DNA of 64,000 bases, from positions 154,489 to 218,488 of the forward strand of contig MEHQ01001971.1 of assembly GCA_008828725.1 (NCBI GenBank), in the 5' to 3' direction. The position numbers were made by a program, and so were the translations under genes. This document shows positions 42,048 to 53,099 of this stretch, piece after piece. Source of the DNA: Saccharina japonica. Taxonomy: Eukaryota; Sar; Phaeophyceae; Laminariales; Laminariaceae. Below the pieces are notes generated by a model. The model searched no databases, was not told the origin of the DNA, and saw nothing but the letters and a program-made list of their open reading frames with translations. Within the stretch, counting starts at the first letter, position 1; each line of letters begins with the position of its first letter.

Positions 42048-42855
42048 GGCCGTTTCCTATGCGGTTCGATTTCGAGCTTCAGATTTGTATTTTTCGATCT
42101 CAAAAACGAAAGCACCGTCCTATGCAGTCCAATTGTGCAAAATCTGACAGGATTTTTTTCGATTTGAGAATCCGATGACCCAAGTCGTCGGATTTTGGCC
42201 CAAAATCCGACGACTTGGGTCATTAGATTTTCAAATCGAAAAATGGCATGGTCTCTAAATTCAAGATGTTATCCACGCAGCAAGCAGCAGCAGCAGCAGC
42301 AGCAGCAGAACGATCGATGTGTTGGATGGTGACACAGCGACGTTGCTTCGCGCCCGACGCGCAGCCGGCTATCGGTGCGTCTCTCCGTCGCCAGACTACA
42401 GTCGGCTGGCGCGGGCTCGGGCATAGATACGAAGGGAAGCGCACTCGGCGCGCGCCTCTCCGTACTCGTACTCGTAGACTTTACGGCAGCAGCAGCAGCA
42501 GCATGCAGCCAGTCAGTCAACGTGCTTGGCTCGGATGCTTCGTTGTGTCAAAATACAAAATACCAAGACAGGTCGACTCGAGCGCACTCGGCGCGTCGCC
42601 GCCAGACGAGGGGCAGCCAGCGTGGCTTCGGACGCTTGGGTCCTACGCCCAGTACAGCGCACTCGGCGCGTCTCTTCGCGGCGCCAGACCACAACAGCAG
42701 TTGGTCTCGCCGTTTGCTCAAATATCTGCACCTACAATAAATCCGTGTTTTCTCGCATAGGAAGGGTGTTTCGATTTTCAAACTACTGTAAGTCGTTGAA
42801 AAATCGATCGGACCATATTCTGAAGCTCAAAAATCGAACCGCATAGGAAACGGCC
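42048..42855. mobile_element. Tourist/Harbinger-like non-autonomous DNA element, 808 bp
   Basis: Ends GGCCGTTTCCTATGCGGTTC and its reverse complement; arms pair for about 45 bp. TAA flanks both sides (42,045-42,047 and 42,856-42,858), fitting the 3-bp TWA target site of PIF/Harbinger elements. The interior holds a palindrome (about 42,158-42,240, CCCAAGTCGTCGGATTTTGG facing its complement), a CAG run and a G+C-rich core with no transposase. It lies in intron 1 of the FAM185A-like gene. Confidence 0.8.
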
Positions 42856-42990
42856 TAAGTGCGCCTCGTATACGCTGTCTTTGAGCAGCATCAGCATTGC
42901 ACTTATTGTTATGTAAACACCATAACCACTGAGCGATACGTAAGTCAGCGCGGCTTATCTACAGTAACCAACGCACACTTCGGGGCCGAC

Positions 42991-43280
42991 TGGCTGTTAA
43001 GCACTGGATCTCAGATGTAACATATAACCCAAGGGCTGCAAGTTGGAACCCTTGCCGTCGTCCTTGTTGGCCTTTTATAAAGAAAGTACACCTCTGAAAG
43101 CCATGGTATGATTTGGAACATTCCAAAAGCAAGAAGAGGCACCATAATTCCGTAATAATTTTATTTAATTCCGTATACAGGAGACTCCGGCACGAGGCCG
43201 GGCTCCACCGCAACACGGCAGCGTTGGGCTATACCATGGTACCTGGTATGTTGTATCTGAGATCCAGTGCTTAACAGCCA
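42991..43280. mobile_element. MITE-like element, 290 bp
   Basis: TGGCTGTTAAGCACTGGATC with TCAGAT at the left is the exact reverse complement of the right end. No clear target duplication. Same intron as the Tourist-like element. Confidence 0.75.
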
Positions 43281-43336
43281 ATCGACTCACCCCGGATTGT
43301 GTTTTTAATAGATAAACACAACAACCACTGACAGCT

Positions 43337-43364
43337 AAAAGCCATCAACATCTTGATGGCTTTT
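43337..43364. other. Perfect 12-bp hairpin
   Basis: AAAAGCCATCAA, loop CATC, TTGATGGCTTTT. Intronic. It resembles a bacterial terminator in shape only. Confidence 0.6.
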
Positions 43365-43544
43365 AAATAGCTCGTTGTGGTTGTGGTGCTTGCAGCTTGC
43401 ACCACAGTGCAGCTGCTCTCTGCAAGTCTAGTAGCCTGGTACTCGGTACATTATGAACTATATTGCAGGACACAAGGCGCAAGGTTGAACTACAGCAGTA
43501 CTGCCTGGTACAGTATAGTCTAGTTTACAAACAGTGCTGCTCAC

Positions 43545-44168
43545 CTTTGTAGCGGCGATATCCACCTTCCCTTCGAGCTCGTCTGCATTAACACGCCCGC
43601 TTCCTGTTGACAGTTCGATATGCTCTCCTCGAATAACACCCACGTCAATATCGCCTTCGTCCAGAACGATTCGGCATTCGCCCTTCATCTTACTCAACAC
43701 GGAAATGCTGCCATTCCCTAGTAACAAGTCTACAGAAAACAGCTCCGGAATCATGGCCTCGATAAGATAGGTACCTGCATCATCCGGCGTAGCCCACTCT
43801 TCGTCATGGACGAGTGATATTTCTTGCGAAGCCTCGTCAACCGTTAGCGACAAACCAACCCTATCGACATTTAGGCTCGTCGTCTCCTTCTCCGTGTTGC
43901 CGTCATCGTCATCCCCAGCAGTGCTCACTGCAGCCAGTCGGGATACCGCGATGTCGCAGGAGTCTTTCCACTCGGTCGTCACCTTTATTATTCCTGTTGC
44001 CTTGGCCATGCAGATGGAAAGATGCCCGCCCTGGCCGATGTGGGCTGCTGTGTTTGTCTTGACTGCTGTACTTGTTGCACTCGTGCACAGAGCTCGGCGC
44101 ACACCGCGCAAGTGATGCGGAATGTGCGAATTAGATAGCATCCGCATTCGCGACAGCCTCAGCCACAT
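43545..44168 (-). CDS. FAM185A-like protein, exon 1 (start)
   Basis: Starts at ATG 44,168 (MWLRLSRMRMLSNSHIPHHL), followed by RGVRRALCTSATST. The first 37 or so residues are rich in Arg, Ser and Leu with no acidic residue, as in a mitochondrial presequence. The open frame extends upstream but without an ATG. Later come WKDSCDIAVSRLAAVST and VDLLLGNGSISVLSKMKGEC, then EGDIDVGVIRGEHIELSTGS and GRVNADELEGKVDIAATK. These are beta-helix-type repeats of the DUF4097/FAM185A family. Donor ACAAAG|GTGAGC, phase 0. Four exons sum to 1,296 bp (431 residues) with no frame break; human FAM185A is of similar size. Molecular role of the family is not known to me. Confidence 0.7.
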
Positions 44169-44424
44169 GCCTCGGATCTCCCCACGAGTATTGGAAGAGC
44201 GGGGCGTAGTAGCTGCCGTAGAACCCTGCAACTATTAATAGCATGCGGTACAGCTATGTGGATGGCTGTGTACTGTGTGGCGCACTCTTGTCAGCCACCA
44301 CAAAGCTACGTAGTCAAGTAGAAGTGCCAAGCAGCAGCAGCAGCGGGAAGCGGGACAGCAAAGCGGCGGAACAACGCGCGGCACAACCGATTCCGGTTGG
44401 CGAGTGATTCTTGATCTGATCTAT

Positions 44425-45081
44425 TAGTGTTGTTAACCAACCAAAATAATCAACATTTTAGTTTATTAAATTATGTGATTATTCATAATCAAAAACTAAC
44501 CACCGAGGCCGTGATTATTTGATTATTTTAAAAATAATCATGATTAATCAACCAACCCATTTTTGGTGATTTATCATGATTATTTTCGTAAATGTACGTT
44601 ATTCCCTACGGGAACATACCCATTCCCGCGTGCAGTGTGCTGTACTCGTACTGCGAAACTTCCGCGGCACTGCTGTGAGGTTCCACTATTGTATGGTGTC
44701 AACTTTTGAAAAATAATCATGATTAATCAACCAACCCATATTTGGTGATTATCTGTGATTATTTTCGTGACTGACTCTTCGCAACGGAAGACATACCTAC
44801 TACCGCGTGCAACGTGCTGTACCCGTACTGTGAGACTGCCGCGGCCTGTTGTTTGCTGGTGTGCGGAGCTGTGCTGGTCTGCGGAGTAGCGACGCCAATT
44901 TTCTCGCATGAAAACGCCTTCCATTTCGGTGCAAATAATCAATAATCGCGATTATTCACCCAAACATGATTAATCAACAGCTACTTGATTATAATCAAAT
45001 AATCGCAGTTAATCAACCACGGAAATGTCAAAATAATCAATAATTTAATCAAGCCCTTTTTTTTGTTGGTTAACAACACTA
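44425..45081. mobile_element. hAT-like MITE 1, 657 bp
   Basis: Ends TAGTGTTGTTAACCAACCAA and its reverse complement; TAGTG fits the hAT terminal pattern YARNG. ATCTGATC occurs on both flanks but is 3 bp away on the left, so the target duplication is uncertain. The interior has two tandem ~170-bp units with ATAATCATGATTAATCAACC and CCCGCGTGCAGTGTGCTGTA-like blocks. Confidence 0.75.
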
Positions 45082-45916
45082 ATCTGATCATCTGATCGTG
45101 TATCGTGTATCGTGTATCGTGTATCAACAAAAAAACGGGGTTGATATGTATGATACTTGATATTTTGGGCGGAAACAGCGTGATATTATCATGACATATC
45201 ACGATACATCGATATATCAGGTTATCATGATATGTTGATATTTTTGGAAGGTTTCAAACAGCGCAACAGCGCCCCCATGAGTTGAAATTTCACGACGAGT
45301 CAAATCACCGCACACGCGCAGGCATGCGCACGTCCGTAGCAGTGAGTGTACGGGTTCAATTAGGGTAACAATCCCTCTGAAACAACCTTTTTTGCTGCAG
45401 CCTGTATCAGGTATATCAGAGACAGCAACATATCTACGTACAGACAGCAACATATCTACGCAAATAAATGCACACTCGCACCCGTGTGTGGTTGTACCAT
45501 ACGCCTCTTCTATTATAGGTAGTTTATTTGGTCGTTTTGTCGACGCACGCCATATGGAGCGGCCGACTAACAAACTCTGCACGGCACTAGTATCACACAG
45601 ACCCAGCCCACTATAAGTAGACACGTGAAGCCCATCGTGTCTACAACGGTGTACATACAACCCTGTAACTTATTATTATGCTTGCCATCCGACAATGTGT
45701 AGTGTTGTTCCAAAAAAGACTCAGGGAGCAGAAAGTGAAGAACTCTCCAGATCAAAAGCGTAGCAGTATCATGCGACAAATCAAAACCGACAAGACGCAA
45801 ATAGAAGGCTACCACATCCAACGTCCTTATCCTTCCATTTGCATCCGACAATTCATTCCCCCCGGGTCCCTGCAAGCGGTACTTTGTACTTGGCACTTGG
45901 CGCCCTACATCATTAT

Positions 45917-46051
45917 CTACCAGATGTCATGTTTCATGCTTTCGTGCAGGAACACGATGTCTGCTACCCGCTCCCCACATAGGCGGTTCCGGTGCTTCGT
46001 GACCACGCGTCCGCCTACTGAGAATACACGCTCGGACGCACCAGAGACGTG
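45917..46051 (-). pseudogene. hAT transposase C-terminal dimerisation domain, relic
   Basis: Minus strand: GHTPHVSGASERVFSVGG, RVVTKHRNRLCGERVADI, VFLHESMKHDIW, then TAG at 45,917. ASERVFS-x-GG and V-T-x-x-R-x-x-L followed by V-x-x-I-x-F-L are the hallmark of the hAT dimerisation region near the transposase C-terminus. Just upstream in gene sense the frame is broken by MITE 2 and continues at 46,864 after one target-site copy is removed. No DDE core was recognised. Confidence 0.8.
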
Positions 46052-46059
46052 TGGCGTGT

Positions 46060-46863
46060 AGGCATGTACATCAACTCATAATCACGTGTTGATTATGATT
46101 ATTTTTGGTGATTAATTTTAATCACGTGATGTGATTATTAATAGTTCTTGTTGATTGTTGATTATAAATCAACTAGTCATGATTAGTTGATTATTGGACA
46201 TAATCATGATTAGTTGATTATTTTCGAATAAAAAAGGGGTGTTTTGTGATGTAACCGTAAAGAAATGTGCCTCCGGCGCACATTGCCACAAATTACCTAA
46301 TCAATGATTAGTTGATTATTGAAATTAATCATGATTAGTTGATTATTTTTTAAATAAAAAAGAGGCGTTTTGTGATGTAACGGTGAAAACCATCAATGAT
46401 CAACCAAGAGTATGCGCGGATCTGAATCCCAGATACCCCACTACCCCCCCCCCCCTATATTGGAGGGAAGAACCGGACCGTTGTGATCCCAGAAAACAAT
46501 AAGTCAACTTTTTTTTTAATTACCCCCCCCCCCCCCCCCAGAGAAAAAAAAATAGGGGGGGTCTCTAAAACCAAGTTGAAAAAGGGAACAAAAAACGAAA
46601 AAAAAATGGTTTTCGCTCATTTCGTCCTGTGATCAATCACAGCGATCCGGTTTGTTTTTCATTCTGACCTTCCTACGAGTGTGGTGTCGTTTTCTCTTTT
46701 TTTTTTACGCCCTTGGATCAACCCATAATCATGATTATTAATCACATCATCGTGTAGTTGCTTGTGTTGATATTAATCAACTAATCATGATTAAATCAAC
46801 ACGATTTGGACAAATCAATCAACAATCAAATCAACCCCGAAAAAGAGTTGATGTACATCCCTA
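46060..46863. mobile_element. hAT-type MITE 2 with perfect 8-bp target-site duplication, 804 bp
   Basis: Ends TAGGCATGTACATCAACTC and the reverse complement of TAGGGATGTACATCAACTC. GTGGCGTG occurs directly on both sides (46,052-46,059 and 46,864-46,871), the 8-bp duplication of hAT elements. The interior is made of ATCATGATTAGTTGATTAT-type repeats. Inserted in the coding sequence of a hAT transposase relic. Confidence 0.9.
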
Positions 46864-47134
46864 GTGGCGTGTGACCCTCGGCGTGCGCGCGTATGTCTAC
46901 CACCTACTATCCGCTACTTGGTTGGGCCGCACAAAAATGGCGTTACATGACGCAAACGCCTCTTTTTGTGTCTAAAAAAGATCAACTTATCACGAAATTT
47001 CAGTTGATTTGATATATCATGATAAGTTGATATTATCAACTTATTAGCGTTGTGTTGATGCGATACTTGATATTATATCAACTCAACTTATATCAACATA
47101 TCACGCGTGATATTTTTGTTGATACACAACCCTA

Positions 47135-47870
47135 ATACAAGAACGGTGGAATGAGGAGCGTGACAGACGCCTTCAAGTGGTCAACTCCTAACTGCATTAA
47201 GCTACTGCGTTGGCGGTTCTTCTCTTTTTGCTGTGTTCCTACAATAATCAATCGTGATTGATTGGATCGTTTTTTTTAAGCGATTTGTGTCAGCACAGAA
47301 ACCTTTTTTTTAGTGACCGGCAAGTAGTTGATGGGTGTGCGTGGTGGGTGAGAGAGTTACTGGGTGGGTTGGTTGGTCCCTGGGCTGGTAGTCCCACCAT
47401 CGCCAACACCACCCACCAACATTTCTTGTTAAGCGATGCGAGTCAGCGCAACAACCTTGTACAGTGGTCATTAAGTGGATCGCTGGGCTGTGTGTGTTGG
47501 TGCATTATTATATGGAAACGACGAAAACTGGCAGGGCATCATGTATGTATGTGTACTACTACAATGCTGTGTACTGGGCAGGTCAAATACGTACGTTTCA
47601 TACGGTATAATAATAAAAAGAAAAATGGTACAATGGTTCCAAGATCAAGTTATCGTAAAAAAATGAAACAAAATTATCATGTATATGTGTACTATTAATA
47701 CTACTCTGTGTACTGGGCAGGTCACATATTGGAATAATATTATATTACCGAAAATGCGAAAAAAAAAAAAAAAACTGGTACCATAATGACGAACTGAGCA
47801 GGTACAGCAGCAGCTAGTACAATGCAAAGAAGTTTCGAGTATAAAAAAAAAAGGAGAAAAAAAGAGTCGT
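47135..47870. other. No supported gene
   Basis: Two related blocks share GTACTACTACAATGCTGTGTACTGGGCAGGTCA-like and ATATGTGTACTATTAATACTACTCTGTGTACTGGGCAGGTCA-like sequence (near 47,550 and 47,680), and poly-A runs. Short frames only. Confidence 0.45.
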
Positions 47871-48009
47871 GTTCTTGTGCCGGCGTTAGTATACTATACA
47901 GCAAGCTGTGCACTCGTTGCACAGAAACAGCCGTACTACCAGGTATATCGAAGCACGGCGGGGGTACGTACCTACCTGGAAAACTTGTACTGCTGTAGTA
48001 CGCAACAAG

Positions 48010-48415
48010 CACACGCACCATCACCACCAACGCCAAGCCACCACCGACGCCCACCACCCACTACGAGCAACAACAGCTTCTAAGTGCTCTGGCGGCTAGT
48101 GGGGCGGGGTGTCGTAGTGTGGTGGTGGTGGTTGGTGGTGGTGGTGGTGTGTCGTGGTTTGTGATCGTGTTCGAGAGCATCAAACCCCGGTAGCTTGAGC
48201 GGAGGTGCGTTCTCGAGAGAGGACAGCGCAAGGCCAAAGCGACACCCATGACCGCCGTCACCACACTGCTGCAACCACCAACGGCCACCTTCTAGCGCTG
48301 CTGCGGCTGGTGGAGGCGGGGTGGTGGGCGGGGGTGGCGTGGGTGGTCGTGGTGGTGGTGGGTGGTGGTGGTGGTGGTGGTGCCTGTGGTGTGGTGGCTG
48401 TAGTTGCTTGTGCAG
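48010..48415. repeat. GGT/GTG microsatellites with a flanking duplication
   Basis: Two GGTGGTGGTG runs (48,119-48,153 and 48,348-48,380), each preceded by a CTTCTA-GCTCTGGCGGCT-like and GGGGCGGGGTG-like block. Frames here are repeat-driven. Confidence 0.75.
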
Positions 48416-48930
48416 CTAGCTGTAAATCTTTGCGTGTGTCGTGTCGTCTGCAGAGTGCAGAGGTGTTGACTCCCGCATTATTTCATAACTCGTTCTGTTT
48501 TATTGTCTTCTGTTGGCGCTATTATGTCAGTACTAACGCGCCTAGCTCTCCGATCTCGGCACGGCTTTCGACACGAATAGCACAGGACGGTCGGCACAAA
48601 TAGCGGGCCTCTATCAGTCCCGAGCGTGTCTGAATCGGTTGAGTGTACGCGTCGCGCGCCAAAAAAAAGCAAAGCGAACGAAGTGCGAGGGACAAACCTC
48701 AATATTAAGCAATCCGGTAAATAAAGCCACGCTGTGGCAGCTTTCAGAACTGTTTTTTGTCCGTTTGTGTCCGTTCGCGACCAGGGGGGTACACCCCCAC
48801 GGGAAGATACCCAACCCATTATGAAGAGCATCTATTGATGCTCGCGGCCTAGCGGCCGCTTCGCATCAATATCTCCTCATTATTAATATAAGAGCACATA
48901 GCATCTACCAGGCATAATATTATTAGGGCA
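48416..48930. other. No supported gene
   Basis: Unique sequence. Frames on both strands near 48,478-48,830 lack motifs and start in mixed positions. Confidence 0.35.
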
Positions 48931-48935
48931 TTATT

Positions 48936-50216
48936 AAGCCAAAAATAGGTATACCTACGTACTTTGAGCCATTTATAGGTACACTGCGTAATGTACACCG
49001 GAAACGGCTTCCGGGCCCGCCTGATATTGGCCCTGCGCTCCATTGAACCTACAAATGGCTCAAAGTGCGCAGGTACACCTATTATTATTATACTATTTGC
49101 CTTCCGTTGACTACTCAATGTGCGTATCACCTATTTTTGGCTTCAACTTTACCTATAAATGGCTCAAACGGTCATTTTTGGCAACTGAAATATAGACAGA
49201 CGGCCACATTAGATGCCGGGACTGTCAACCAGCCGACCGTACCAGTACAACCACTGACACTGCGGAGTTATCACGCGTTACCTACACGCGAGAAATCGTA
49301 TCGCGATCAATGCATACGTATTCAGTACGACACCCCTCCTACGCACACACATATGGTAATTAGCCAAAAATAGGTATACCTACGTACTTTGAGCCATTTA
49401 TAGGTACACTGCGCAATGTACACCGGAAACGGCTTCCGGGCCCGCCTGATATTGGCCCTGCGCTCCATTGTACCTACGAATGGCTCAACGTGCGCAGGTA
49501 CACCTATTATTGACTACTCAATGTGCTTATCACCTATTTTTGGCTTCAACTGTACCTATAAATGGCTCAAACGACCACTTTGGCAACTGAAAAATAGACA
49601 GACGGCCACACATTCACCCACGTTTGCTACGTATGGAATGTTGTTCCGGACTGCGCCAACGGCTGTGTAACTTAGACCCCCTCGTAACCGTATGGTATAA
49701 AACTGTACACGTATATTATTAAAGTTTCTCCTACTATATACTGCACTACAGTATGTATATTATACTTTCAGCATAACGGCATGGAAACACTCGTCATTGT
49801 TGTTTCTCCGCATCGTATATATATGTGTGTGTAGGAGGGGTGTCGTACTGAATACGTATGCATTGATCGCGATACGATTTCTCGCTTGTAGGTAATGTGT
49901 GATAACTCCGCAGTGTCAGTGGTTGTACTGGTACGGTCGGCTGGTTGACAGTCCCGGCATCTGATGTGGCCGTCTGTCTATATTTCAGTTGCCAAAAAGT
50001 GATCGTTTGAGCCATTTATAGGTACAGTTGAAGCCAAAAATAGGTGATAAGCACATTGAGTAGTCAATAACAAGTGTACCTGCGCACTTTGAGCCATTTG
50101 TAGGTACAATGGAGCGCAGGCCCAATATCAGGCGGGCCCGGAAGCCGTTTCCGGTGTACATTACGGAGTGTACCTATAAATGGCTCAAAGTGCGTAGGTA
50201 TACCTATTTTTGGCTA
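48936..50216. mobile_element. Inverted-repeat element cluster (three copies)
   Basis: Copy 1 (48,936-49,357) and copy 2 (49,362-49,605, partial) are forward; copy 3 (49,823-50,216) is reversed. Each unit starts AGCCAAAAATAGGTATACC and contains CTTTGAGCCATTTATAGGTA and its inverse. It also has CGGAAACGGCTTCCGGGCCC, and CCTATTTTTGGCTTCAAC near its middle. Copies 1 and 3 could fold into a ~400-bp stem. No coding capacity. Confidence 0.85.
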
Positions 50217-50229
50217 ATTACCATATTAT

Positions 50230-50335
50230 TATCTTTGCCATCCGACAATGTGCAGCATGATCTTCAGCGTTGATCACTCATAAAAATCCCAAAAGCAGAA
50301 AACCACGGAAACCAAGGAAACCTATGCGTACAGTC
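50230..50335 (+). repeat. Copy of the dispersed ~110-bp repeat
   Basis: GCCATCCGACAATGTGCAGC, ATGATCTTCAGCGTTGATC and CCAAGGAAACCTATG. It directly follows the inverted cluster. Confidence 0.65.
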
Positions 50336-50443
50336 TAACACCCTTCTATGTCTGCTTCCCGCCAAGATTTATCCACAATACTCCATTTGTTGTCCTTGCT
50401 CCCTCCTTCTTCCCAATATGAACTCTTTACGTTCAATTCTTAA

Positions 50444-50990
50444 CTAAGCCGCATCCAAGCTCCATCCCCTTGGTGTGGGTCTGTCACCCCCCCCCACCCT
50501 GCTCCTCCTCGCTTCCTGGCGGCCCCTGAGCTGAAGTTTGAAGCGTGAAACCCTCCTGGAAATGGCGACCTGTGTGGTCACCGAGACGATTTGCAACAGG
50601 CGTTCTTTCACCACCCCTTTCCTAGCCATTGACCCACCGTCCCTCCCCCCCACAACACTACTAGCTGCCAGCTGGTCGATGAAAGTGCTGCCCCCTACCC
50701 CGAGACGCCCAAAGCTTTCACCGCTAAATGGTAAGTTTGTGGACTCCGTTCGTCGAAGGACACATGTCCCGGGCGAGCGTAGTGTTGGCGCTGCGCGCCT
50801 CGTAGGTAGAGGCAGCTGATCCATCGTGATCAGCACTGCCTCTCGCAGGTGTACGTGCGCTTGAGGGTCAGCATGGTTGACGTCCAGCAGGATGGACTTC
50901 TCCCTGTACTCCCTGTTTGGAGCGTCCCGGAGACCTCCTCTCCTGACTACAATGTCCATCCGCAGATTTCGGTCTACAGTAACGGTTCGC
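50444..50990 (-). pseudogene. Retrotransposon protein C-terminus, probably non-LTR type
   Basis: Minus strand, ending at a stop at 50,444. It reads DRNLRMDIVVRRGGLRD, KSILLDVNHADPQAHVHLRE and later SFGRLGVGGSTFIDQLAAS, then EVARKG-type and RLLQIVSVTTQVAISRRV segments. A (P/M)D-I-V-V strand followed by I-L-L-D-V-x-H resembles the restriction-like endonuclease motif that follows the zinc knuckle in some non-LTR retrotransposons. The same protein continues upstream at 51,998 after a transposon insertion is removed. Confidence 0.5.
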
Positions 50991-51989
50991 CCACGGATCT
51001 ACATACATTGATCTTTTTCGTGGCGTCGTGTCGCGACATGCGCGACAGCCGTGAACGCCGCGCGTGGCGCACCTGTCGCGTTACGGATCGCGACTCGCGA
51101 CCTGTTTTCGGAAAACCGATTCGAACCGGATGGCAAGGTTAAACGCCTCTATTGACCATAACGGCATGTTTGGGTCTAAAGCGTGCTGTTTATTGTGGTT
51201 CCGAGCCACAACCACAGCACACGGGGTGACGTGATTTCAAGGTGTAAAACATTGTTGTGAAGAATAACCACTACACCAGCGCCCCTGCCAAAAAGTACAG
51301 GTCCCATCAGGATATGATCCCATAAGAGCCTTCTGGTTAAAAACCGTGAGGAGCGAAGCGACGAACCACCCTGTACTGGTGCAGGCGCGAAGCGCAAGGT
51401 TACCCTGATCCACAGTAATACCGGCCAGTAAACCTGAAGACTACCGTCCCCTGCTAAAAGATGATCTACGTGAACCTCGTCACGCTCGTCGCGGCAGGTG
51501 TCGCGGCAGGTGTCGCGAGCACCTGCTCGCGACGCGTCGCGACGCGTGCCGCGATCGCACGAGCGTCGCCTGCCGCGACACCTGTCAGACACCTCGCCGC
51601 ACGCGTCGCGACACCGGTTCCGCGACACCTGCCGCGAACCTGTCGCGACACCTACCGCGCACGCGTCGCGACACTGCCGCGACACCGGGCCGCGACAGCG
51701 TCGCGACACTGTCGCGACACCTGCCGCGACACCTGCCGCGACACTTGCACCAACCGCGACACCTGCCGCGACACCTGCCGCGACACGCGCCGCGATGCTT
51801 GCCGCGACAGACGTCGCGACACTAACCGCGACACACGCCGCGACACGCGTCGCGACATGTCGCGACATGCCGCATAGGGCCGCGACGTGTCGCGGCATGT
51901 TTCGCGACGCGTCGCGACATGCCGCGACACGTGTCGCGACGCGTCGCGACACGTGTCGCGAAAAAGACAAATAATGTACATCCAGACTG
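50991..51989. mobile_element. hAT-like non-autonomous element filled with CGCGACAC repeats, 999 bp
   Basis: Right end read inward: CAGTCTGGATGTACATTATT and TGTCTTTTTCGCG; left end: CACGGATCTACATACATTGA and TCTTTTTCGTGG, an imperfect terminal repeat of about 40 bp. CGGTTCGC (50,983-50,990) and CGGTTCCC (51,990-51,997) flank it, an 8-bp duplication with one mismatch. The core is a palindrome-rich minisatellite of CCGCGACACCTG / CGTCGCGACACG. Open frames in both strands across it are repeat artefacts. Confidence 0.75.
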
Positions 51990-51997
51990 CGGTTCCC

Positions 51998-52835
51998 CGC
52001 TCTCTACTTGGTGTTGAATTCCCAGACGCTTCAACTGCGGGACATCGCGTGGACGAGCGGTGATGTTGGTTCACTTGCGCACCTGCCCTGGGACAGATGC
52101 GTGCGTGGCGGGTGTCCACATCGACTGCATCGCAGCAGGGGCACCTCACTGCTACGTGCTCCTCGATCCCAATTAAACGTCTTCCCATAGCCTCACGAAC
52201 TCTGCGGGAGTATGACACGTAGTGAATCCGTTGGTCTTTCCCGAAGGCATGCCGTGGCTCCTGCCCCTGAGACTCCTATAGCGAGCCTTGGCGAAGGCCT
52301 TAGTCTCGGTCCCCCCAAAGCGGGTCGCTTCGGTCGGGGGGGCGAGCCGTCTCCGGTAGCTCCTCCAGCCGAGCAGTGTGGGCAGCGTGCCGTCCCTGAT
52401 TCACCAGCTTGCCCAGCTTCTGTTGTGGTTTTTCGTGGTTGGTGGTTACGGCGTCATGCGCCGCCAGCATGTCGGCTCTCTGGGGCCAGGTCCCCCTCTG
52501 CCCCGAGAGCCCATACCAGCCAAGATTCAGGGACGATGCCCGCCATCTCTTCCTTGGTCACCCCCCTGTGTCGCGGATCTCCAGCAAGCTTGATCTCCCG
52601 CAAGCTTGATCCAAGCTGAGCAATGATGCTCGATCCTGGGAGCCCCCTCCTCGACTTTGATTCCGAGCGGGCCGTGAGGTCTGCTAGAACCTCCGGCAGG
52701 ATCCCCACCCTGCTCCCAATTGAGGCAGACATTCGCCTCGCTTCTGTCGTTATTGTTGGTACCGCTCCATGATTGTTTTACAGGCCCTTTTATTATGTAC
52801 CCTGCTGGTGGTGCTTTTTGCACACACACGCACAT
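51998..52835 (-). pseudogene. Retrotransposon protein, upstream part with zinc knuckle
   Basis: Minus strand. RRVREAMGRRLIGIEEHVAV is followed by CPCCDAVDVDTRHARICPRA, a C-x2-C-x8-H-x3-C knuckle as found after the reverse transcriptase of many non-LTR retrotransposons, and then SLKRLGIQHQVESGEP, where the hAT-like element interrupts. Further upstream VGILPEVLADLTARSESKSR with REIKLAGDPRHRGVTKEEM is in a neighbouring frame. No reverse transcriptase boxes lie upstream within the window, so the element is 5'-truncated. Confidence 0.5.
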
Positions 52836-53099
52836 CGTCTTCCAGCGTGCCTTTCCGGTAGCCTGCTTTTGTCATGGGCGGCATTTTTCGTTAATACCCA
52901 AAACACAAACAACAAACGACCTTTCTGCTTCTTGCGTTTCGATGGGCTTCCTATCTCGGACGCGCGGTATGCGGCTGTCTACTGTTCACCTTCTTTGTGT
53001 CTGCATCTTTTGGCGTGCATTCTACGGCATTATTTATGTTTCCCCCCCGTTTTTTCCTGTCTTGCACCATTTCACACATACATGTAGTATGTGGCCATT

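Larger units (their letters stand above)
45119..47134. mobile_element. Degenerate hAT transposon with nested MITE
   Basis: The left GTGTATCAACAAAAA faces TTTTTGTTGATACACAACCCTA on the right; the right end read inward is TAGGGTTGTGTATCAAC. The matching TAGGGTT is missing on the left, where four CGTGTAT repeats stand instead. The interior encodes a hAT C-terminal domain relic (45,917-46,051, minus) that is split by MITE 2. Confidence 0.65.

Noticed and set aside
43337-43364. Hairpin followed by T-rich DNA as a terminator
   Set aside because: It is inside an intron of a eukaryotic gene; intrinsic bacterial terminators do not apply.
51176-51970. 264-codon and other long frames rich in Arg, Asp, Thr, Ala
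   Set aside because: Both strands are open in several frames because of the CGCGACAC repeat; this is cargo of a transposable element, not a gene.
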